Made by a program: the position numbers and the translations under genes. Positions 16,722 to 21,155 of a DNA stretch of 21,155 nt are shown here, in pieces (position 1 is the stretch's first letter; every line of letters begins with the position of its first letter). Under the pieces are notes generated by a model. It had not been told where the DNA came from. It did no database searches and worked only from the letters and a program-made list of their open reading frames with translations. Origin of the DNA: Phoronis pallida (lineage: Eukaryota; Phoronida; Phoronidae); the NCBI GenBank assembly GCA_028565715.1, contig JAOXYC010111110.1, forward strand, positions 1 through 21,155. Reading direction: 5' to 3'.

Positions 16722-16826
16722 GTGCCGGCACCACAAGGATAACTTCACTGTGACGTCACAAGCTGTGTATTAGTACAATACAAAATGGCGGGCAAACAGT
16801 GAAGTTGTCCTTGTGGCCGGTACCAC
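16722..16826. mobile_element. Short MITE with ~21-bp inverted core
   Basis: Inverted arms ccacaagga(t/c)aacttcactgt lie at 16731-16751 and 16796-16816, with partly matching gccggcacc / ggccggtacc extensions outside. The interior is about 44 bp and includes tgacgtca. No coding capacity. The same sequence recurs, in reverse orientation relative to the right arm, at 21006-21048, so it is a dispersed family. Confidence 0.78.
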
Positions 16827-18168
16827 ATAAATGAGAATGTCTTATTGCAAAAAAAGTATTAAGAAGCTGGCCCTCCTAATTAAAATACCTCGGTAACTTT
16901 TTGGCTCAGAAATTCAAAGAAATCTTTTAATATATAGCAATATAATAAATATGTAGACACGTACGTTGCCTTCATGTTTATTTTTTCTTGGAAGAATGAA
17001 CGATTGCTCAATGAGGAAATTGACGCCACAAAAAGAAATGGGATTTTCCATATTAATCGGCCTATTATTCTCGCCAAGTGAGGAAACGACGACATGATTT
17101 CTTCAAAATATAGATTATCACATTATCAACAATCAAATTCCACTGTACTTGTTGAACTTTAACCTGTTATCACTTGTTCGCCTGAAAACTACTGTCTTTA
17201 GATAATTTGCCGAGTCGAGAGAGGTTTCAAGTAGGCCCACTTGTTGTGTATTTTTTGAGACGTTCACTGTATTTTTGTCTTGATTTGTCTATTCTTGCTG
17301 CTAGAATAGGCAAACTACGACAAAACTAAGTGAAAGTTCAATGATTGTGTGTAATCTCAACCGTTTGTATCGATACAGTTTTTGGGGGGAAATGTGTAAC
17401 GTGAAGATAAGAATACAAAAATAAATAACACTTATATTAGGATTCCAGTTGTTAAATGATTTCTCGGAAATAGGATACTTTAAAAAACACTGAGTCATGC
17501 ACCTACTGGTCTGATCAAGTTAGCCACTCGTGACATTCTAATCTCATTTCTTCACAATAAAATTAAGTGACGAATTCCTAATATAAAGCATCCGAACCAT
17601 GAATGTTTTTCGAGGAAATCTTGTGACATTTGTATTCCGCATAGGACCAGAGGTATACGTTTCGCTAACACAAACTCGCTGGACCCCTGAACACATTTTC
17701 GGACAGGTGAAAAATATGATTACTAAATGGACTCTTTAGCACCTGTTAATGATAAAAAGTGCTGACGTACGGAAGAGTGAAAAGTATCGATAGTGTTATG
17801 TTGAGAATGTGTGCTCCCATGCGCTTTGAACGAGTCAATGTGTGCACTATAAAGAAAATACCAGTCTACTTTTTTCGATGTCGACGTACAATGGAATATG
17901 TTTTTTTAAATTAAATTAAATTTAATTTAATTTGTTTCTCATACAAAACCGGATTGCTTTATCTTGTATCACAAAGATATACAATGCGCGTAGGAAAGTC
18001 TTGAGGAATGTGTGTCTACACAATTATACATTAGAGGCTGATCACTGAGTATTGTCAGCCTGCAAGCTCAGCAGTGTGATTTTAACCACAGAGACTGTCC
18101 CAAAACTAATCACAACAACTTGTTTAGCGATACTGTCTCCTCGTTGGTCCCCATCTGGCGTCAAGTAG
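16827..18168. other. Intergenic stretch without recognised genes
   Basis: AT-rich; no protein-like open frame on either strand. It contains a 24-nt exact match to the spacer of the hairpin at 13702-13890 (here 16900-16923) and a perfect 26-bp A/T palindrome at 17908-17933. Confidence 0.6.
17908..17933. repeat. Perfect 26-bp A/T palindrome
   Basis: Repeats of aaatt/aattt form a perfect self-complementary block with no spacer. Simple A/T sequence can do this by chance. It could extrude as a cruciform, but no function is suggested by its surroundings. Confidence 0.85.
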
Positions 18169-18230
18169 CAAATCAACTAGAAATGTTGTGTTTGAGTCCC
18201 TTGTTGAACATGACTTACTTGCATCTGAGT
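18169..18230 (+). repeat. Short, internally deleted copy of a SINE-like repeat
   Basis: It starts caaatcaactagaaa and ends acttgcatctgagt, the same two ends as the minus-strand copy at 18531-18718. It lacks about 125 bp of interior, including the tRNA-like part. Confidence 0.6.
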
Positions 18231-18319
18231 AAAACAAATCAAACTGAAAACTTTCTTGTTTAGGAAATGTTAAATGGTTCTTTTAACAAGCATGGTGCCT
18301 TTTTATGTAATTTATTACG

Positions 18320-18446
18320 TATTTTAGTGTATTATCAGCTGGTTCTGTATTAATGTATTTTTATTTGTTTTACCTAAATTAATGTAAAACTCATTGAAAG
18401 TAATTGTAATTTTGCGTTATATAAATAAACTTTATTATTATTATTC
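18320..18446 (+). repeat. Retroelement-like 3' tail
   Basis: AT-rich sequence ending in tatataaataaactttattattattatt (18417-18445), with AATAAA and an ATT microsatellite. This is the form of many invertebrate non-LTR retrotransposon 3' ends. No coding part is attached. Confidence 0.45.
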
Positions 18447-18530
18447 ATTAAAACAAAATCTGCAAAGGGGTGATTCGGGAGCTTGTGTTTCGATTAAAAG
18501 CTCTCAAATCAGTCCTTACAGAATTTTTTG

Positions 18531-18718
18531 ACTCAGATGCAAGTTAGTCCTGTGTCTGTCTCAATACTAGTGTGCAGACCTCTTTGTAGAGTATTTTCAC
18601 ACAAGTGAAGGTAAATGATCTCCCGCATCGCAATCCTATGCGCTATCCATTCGACCACCAGTCCAACCCCTTATGATGTTCATCGAAGGAATCCTACACA
18701 AACTTTCTAGTTGATTTG
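18531..18718 (-). repeat. SINE-like repeat with tRNA-like core
   Basis: Read on the minus strand, 18610-18668 gives ggactggtggtcgaatgg and then atagcgcat...atgcgggaga. This resembles a tRNA D-arm (A box tggtcgaatgg) and anticodon arm (5-bp stem cgcat/atgcg, but a 9-nt loop). No acceptable B box or full cloverleaf is present, so it is not a working tRNA gene. The repeat extends on both sides, so the tRNA-like part is internal. A shorter inverted copy lies at 18169-18230. Confidence 0.55.
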
Positions 18719-19381
18719 AATTTTTAAATGCATATCCTACTTACAAAAAAGATCGACAAGAACATTTGACATTTTATATGTCATTGGTCAAGAAAAAGAA
18801 ACAAACTATTTTGAACTTATTTTTACCAAGTGTAAAATTTCATAGTAAAAAAATACATGTACAGTGTAGGCCTAAGCCCCTGAAAAATATCACCCAAACC
18901 TAAATCTCGGATTTTAAATCAACGAACATATAATGTAGGTTGACATTTAATCAAAACTCATTAAATACGTTTATTTAACCATCAATGAGTACTTCCAAGA
19001 ATTAAAACGACTTTTAAAATTAATATTCGTGAAAGTGTATTTGTTTAGGTTTTTCGAAGAAAAAAAAGACAAAACTTGTGCAGATATCCGCCTACATGTA
19101 AGTTTGCGTATATACTATAGCTCAGCCTCTCCGTCGATTGTAATGCTTAATATCATTTCAACTTTTTCGATTTTCAATTGTGAGACCCTTTATAGTTGTG
19201 TAACACCCTCTGAGTTTAAGCTATAATTAAGTTATTTTTTAATGTTTGTTTTTAAGCAGTTTTACTGGATAACGCGGATTATTAGAAAAAATAGGAAATT
19301 GTGGTTTGGTGGTTTGGCTCTATATGTATAATTTAGATTTCAAAACAGATGTATGGAAAAACAACTTTGTTTTTGTTTTAG
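18719..19381. other. Stretch upstream of second gene's first coding exon
   Basis: AT-rich, no protein-like frames. It ends with a good acceptor, ttttgttttag, at 19381, so at least its right part is probably an intron following an upstream exon of the second gene. Confidence 0.5.
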
Positions 19382-19383
19382 TT

Positions 19384-19490
19384 ATGGCAAACTACGTGTT
19401 CGGAGATTCAGATTCAGACTTGGAAGATACTGACGAGGATGGACTTGACCCAAGGTTTATGCTTGGTCTCTTCAATCCACTTGTCATAGC
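19384..19490 (+). CDS. Second gene, first coding exon (acidic leader)
   Basis: The exon begins at 19382 after ttttgttttag; ATG is at 19384 and the donor is tagc|gtaagt. It encodes 35 full codons plus two bases of an Ala codon (phase 2). Residues 7-20 are dominated by Asp, Glu and Ser and include casein-kinase-2-like S/T-x-x-D/E sites. An in-frame ATG further upstream at 19306 precedes the acceptor and is not favoured. Confidence 0.72.
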
Positions 19491-20957
19491 GTAAGTTATT
19501 TTAAGCATGAACAGGATAGCTCCCATCACGTTAAAACGCCGGTTACCAGTTGTAAAGATAAAATAATAAATTAAAAAGGAAAACTGGTATATATTGAAGA
19601 CTGCTATTTTTCCAGTGAACAATTGCAACGCCCGTAACGTATGGAATTTTAGCAGTCTTCAATACATACCAGTTTTCGTCAGTTTTACTTTTTAATCTAT
19701 TATCGTAAGTTATTTGTTCGATGTTTGAGATTTCCATGTATATTCATTAGTTTCGATGCAACTATCATCAAGCCAATATCGTAGACCAATTTTTTTAACT
19801 GAGAACATTATCAATATACCGGGGATTTCCGAAAGAGCACCCCATGGAAGAGCACATCCGGAACACCAGGCCCAGACTCCGCTAGGTGGTGTTCTCCGTC
19901 AAGTATAGACCTCAGTCTGGCCTCGATGAATCGATTGGGAAGAGCACCCGTACCTAAGGTGCCATAATTATTGGGTTAAGTGTTGTTTCCGAAAAAGCGC
20001 CCATGTTTTACCGAAAGAGCTCCCATGGGCGCTCTTTCGGCAAAATATTTCAATTCAAAAAGTGCTGTTTTTGGCCAGTTTAAATCTCAAGCAATCAAAA
20101 ACCTTTCCTTTGCAAACTGGTGAATGTCTCGTGAATAATGAAAAAAAAAATTGATAAGAGAAGAGTGTAGATAAGCAATATACGACACAACAGTCCCGCA
20201 TAGGCTAAATTAATGTATCCGATAAGAACATGAATATGTTAAAACTTTCCATTGGTTGATGTGAATTTCATAAGATTGTTTTGCTTTTGTTTTTTGCAGA
20301 AGGACCCAATTCTTCAATGAAGTGAGTTTAACAAGTTTTATTAAAAAGCCAAAGTTTGATAATTTCATGGTTGCTCAACATATTGCGAACAATTTGACGA
20401 ATATGAATGGACAACGTGTTTTGTTTAATTTACAAATTCCTGAAATTGTCATTGCTTGGATAAGATATACAAAATAATTTAGTTTGTATGCATTTCGGTT
20501 TTCCTAGAGTAAATGAAAGTAACACAATTGTCTTGATCACAATTTAAATGTATTGTGTCAGGAACGAAACATTTTTTATAATTTGAGTGGTTAAAAGTTT
20601 TATAAGATATTTCGATGAAAATTGCTTTTCAGTCACACTCATTTTTTCACAATTATAAGATACTGTTCCTTTTTTGTTCATTTATCATGAATACCTACAA
20701 GACTCATGATATAAAATTGTGCCGTCAACGTGGGGAAATAACTTTTTATTTTTCAGCTATCGCTCCAGTTTGTGGATTGGCCAAAGGAATTTGCCAGAGC
20801 GAACTTTTTGTTCAACAATGATGATTTCATGGGTGCATCAATTGTGTTCGAATGTCTTCGTCTACGAATAGAATCTTTGAACTACAGTGGAGTTTCTCAT
20901 AATCTGCCCGAAAAGGAAGTACAAGTCAGACTAGCTCTATGTCTCTTTTGTGCTCAA
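19384..20957 (+). CDS. Unrecognised protein, N-terminal part (3 exons; gene continues past window)
   Basis: Joined exons 19384-19490, 20300-20321 and 20757-20957 give 110 residues with matching phases (2, 0, 0). The start is MANYVFGDSDSDLEDTDED, an acidic, probably disordered leader. Then comes LDPRFMLGLFNPLVIA and, after the microexon, a helical region with FARANFLFNNDDFMGASIV and EVQVRLALCLFCAQ that looks like a TPR-type helix pair (alternating small and hydrophobic residues, an x-A-x2-h pattern). The ATG follows only two bases after an acceptor, so the 5' UTR is on an upstream exon. Alternatively coding sequence continues upstream. HELZ-family proteins often carry TPR-like N-termini, so a tandem HELZ2-like paralogue is possible but unproven. 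Confidence 0.7.
19579..19677. repeat. Inverted repeat with 28-bp arms
   Basis: Arms 19579-19606 and 19650-19677 match at 27 of 28 positions around a 43-nt spacer. Weaker complementarity continues outward (ataataaattaaaaag on the left, its near-complement at about 19688-19704) beyond a 10-nt gap. It could be a young MITE or a stable intronic RNA hairpin. Confidence 0.85.
19829..20040. mobile_element. Fold-back element ending in a 30-bp palindrome
   Basis: The left end ccgaaagagcaccccatgg (19829-19846) is the near-inverse of the right end, ccatgggcgctctttcgg, at 20023-20040. Another direct copy starts at 19989. The last 30 bp (20011-20040) are a palindrome with 14 of 15 pairs matched. An inner inverted pair, ccaggcccagact / agtctggcc, is also visible. 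No coding capacity; probably a MITE-like or fold-back transposon. Confidence 0.65.
20300..20321 (+). CDS. Second gene, 22-nt microexon
   Basis: It lies between ttttttgcag and gaa|gtgagt. It supplies the last base of an Ala codon and seven codons (RTQFFNE), taking phase 2 to phase 0. Both neighbours fit these phases exactly, and both splice sites are near consensus. Without it the flanking exons would be out of frame (phase 2 joined to phase 0). Confidence 0.7.
20322..20756 (+). other. Intron 2 of second gene
   Basis: Phase-0 intron of 435 nt, gtgagt to tatttttcag. AT-rich, with nothing recognisable. Confidence 0.7.
20757..20957 (+). CDS. Second gene, third coding exon (TPR-like helices)
   Basis: A 201-nt exon of exactly 67 codons, phase 0 at both ends, bounded by atttttcag and tcaa|gtaagt. 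It begins LSLQFVDWPKEF and is open throughout. The helical, Ala/Leu-rich spacing suggests one TPR-like pair. I do not recognise the family with confidence. Confidence 0.75.
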
Positions 20958-21155
20958 GTAAGTCATTAAATTTGATATGAAGACTGAACTATAGCCCCTT
21001 CGACTCACAAGGACAACTTCACTGTTTGTCCGCCGTTGTATTGTACCAAGAACTTATCACATAGAATCTATGACTCGCGCTTGATCTATCGCGTTGATTA
21101 GAGCTTTCATAATCGGCCGTAGATGGCGTGCATTGAATTTACTGCAATCTGATTG
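20958..21155 (+). other. Start of intron 3 of second gene (to window end)
   Basis: It begins gtaagt. It contains the two repeat fragments at 20981-21048. No further exon is seen before the window ends. Confidence 0.65.
20981..21048. repeat. Compound of two dispersed repeat fragments
   Basis: 20981-21007 matches 852-878 (27 bp, two differences). Without a gap, 21006-21048 matches the reverse complement of the MITE at 16722-16826 (cacaaggacaacttcactg and onward). Either one family contains both parts, or one element inserted in the other. Confidence 0.7.

Larger units (their letters stand above)
19491..20299 (+). other. Intron 1 of second gene, with two fold-back elements
   Basis: Phase-2 intron of 809 nt, gtaagt to ttttttgcag. 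It holds a 28-bp-arm inverted repeat (19579-19677) and a fold-back element with gaaagagc motifs (19829-20040). Confidence 0.72.

Noticed and set aside
18610-18668. tRNA gene on the minus strand
   Set aside because: The D-arm and anticodon stem are suggestive, but the anticodon loop is 9 nt and no T-arm/B box or acceptor stem can be formed; treated as part of a SINE-like repeat.
19306-19383. Upstream in-frame ATG for the second gene
   Set aside because: It lies before a strong acceptor (ttttgttttag, 19381), and its translation is hydrophobic and unlike the acidic leader that follows.
1-21155. CRISPR arrays, bacterial operons, rRNA genes
   Set aside because: No regularly spaced repeats, no prokaryotic gene organisation and no rRNA-like sequence; the window is clearly animal nuclear DNA.

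Overview
The window is nuclear DNA of a metazoan: AT-rich, with long introns, GT-AG splice sites and many decayed transposable elements. The gene family present, and the recurrent word taggcct(a/t), make an invertebrate deuterostome (hemichordate or echinoderm) my best guess. The species cannot be fixed from the sequence alone.

Left part (about 367-12255, + strand): the 3' part of one multi-exon gene. I resolved 13 exons. Their splice phases all match and they sum to 5418 nt, which is 1805 codons plus a stop. The protein fragment holds the C-terminal end of a first UPF1-like superfamily 1 (SF1) helicase, then an OB/cold-shock-like segment and an RNB (RNase II/R-type 3'-5' exoribonuclease) domain with all four catalytic aspartates. 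A HELZ2-type linker and a second, complete UPF1-like SF1 helicase follow. This is the architecture of HELZ2. The N-terminal part (rest of helicase 1 and anything before it) lies upstream of the window. The first helicase end, OB and RNB sit in one 3187-nt exon, whereas helicase 2 is cut into about ten small exons. The introns carry repeats: an insertion with 12-bp direct repeats, a tRNA-like fragment, a tandem duplication and a 5'-truncated non-LTR retrotransposon.

Middle (12256-19381): about 7.1 kb without a recognised protein gene. It is rich in non-autonomous DNA elements: an 833-bp Tc1/mariner-like terminal-inverted-repeat element, two ~600-bp copies of a second such family plus an inverted end fragment that makes a long hairpin, a ~105-bp MITE, an inverted SINE-like pair with a tRNA-like core, and a retroelement 3' tail. 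A CpG-richer patch near 16500-16690 with a strong splice donor may be the 5' end of the next gene.

Right part (19382-20957, + strand): the first coding exons of a second gene, including a 22-nt microexon, giving 110 N-terminal residues with an acidic start and a TPR-like helical segment. It continues past the window. It could be a tandem HELZ2-like paralogue, but this is inference. The window ends in a compound of two repeat fragments that also occur elsewhere in the window.
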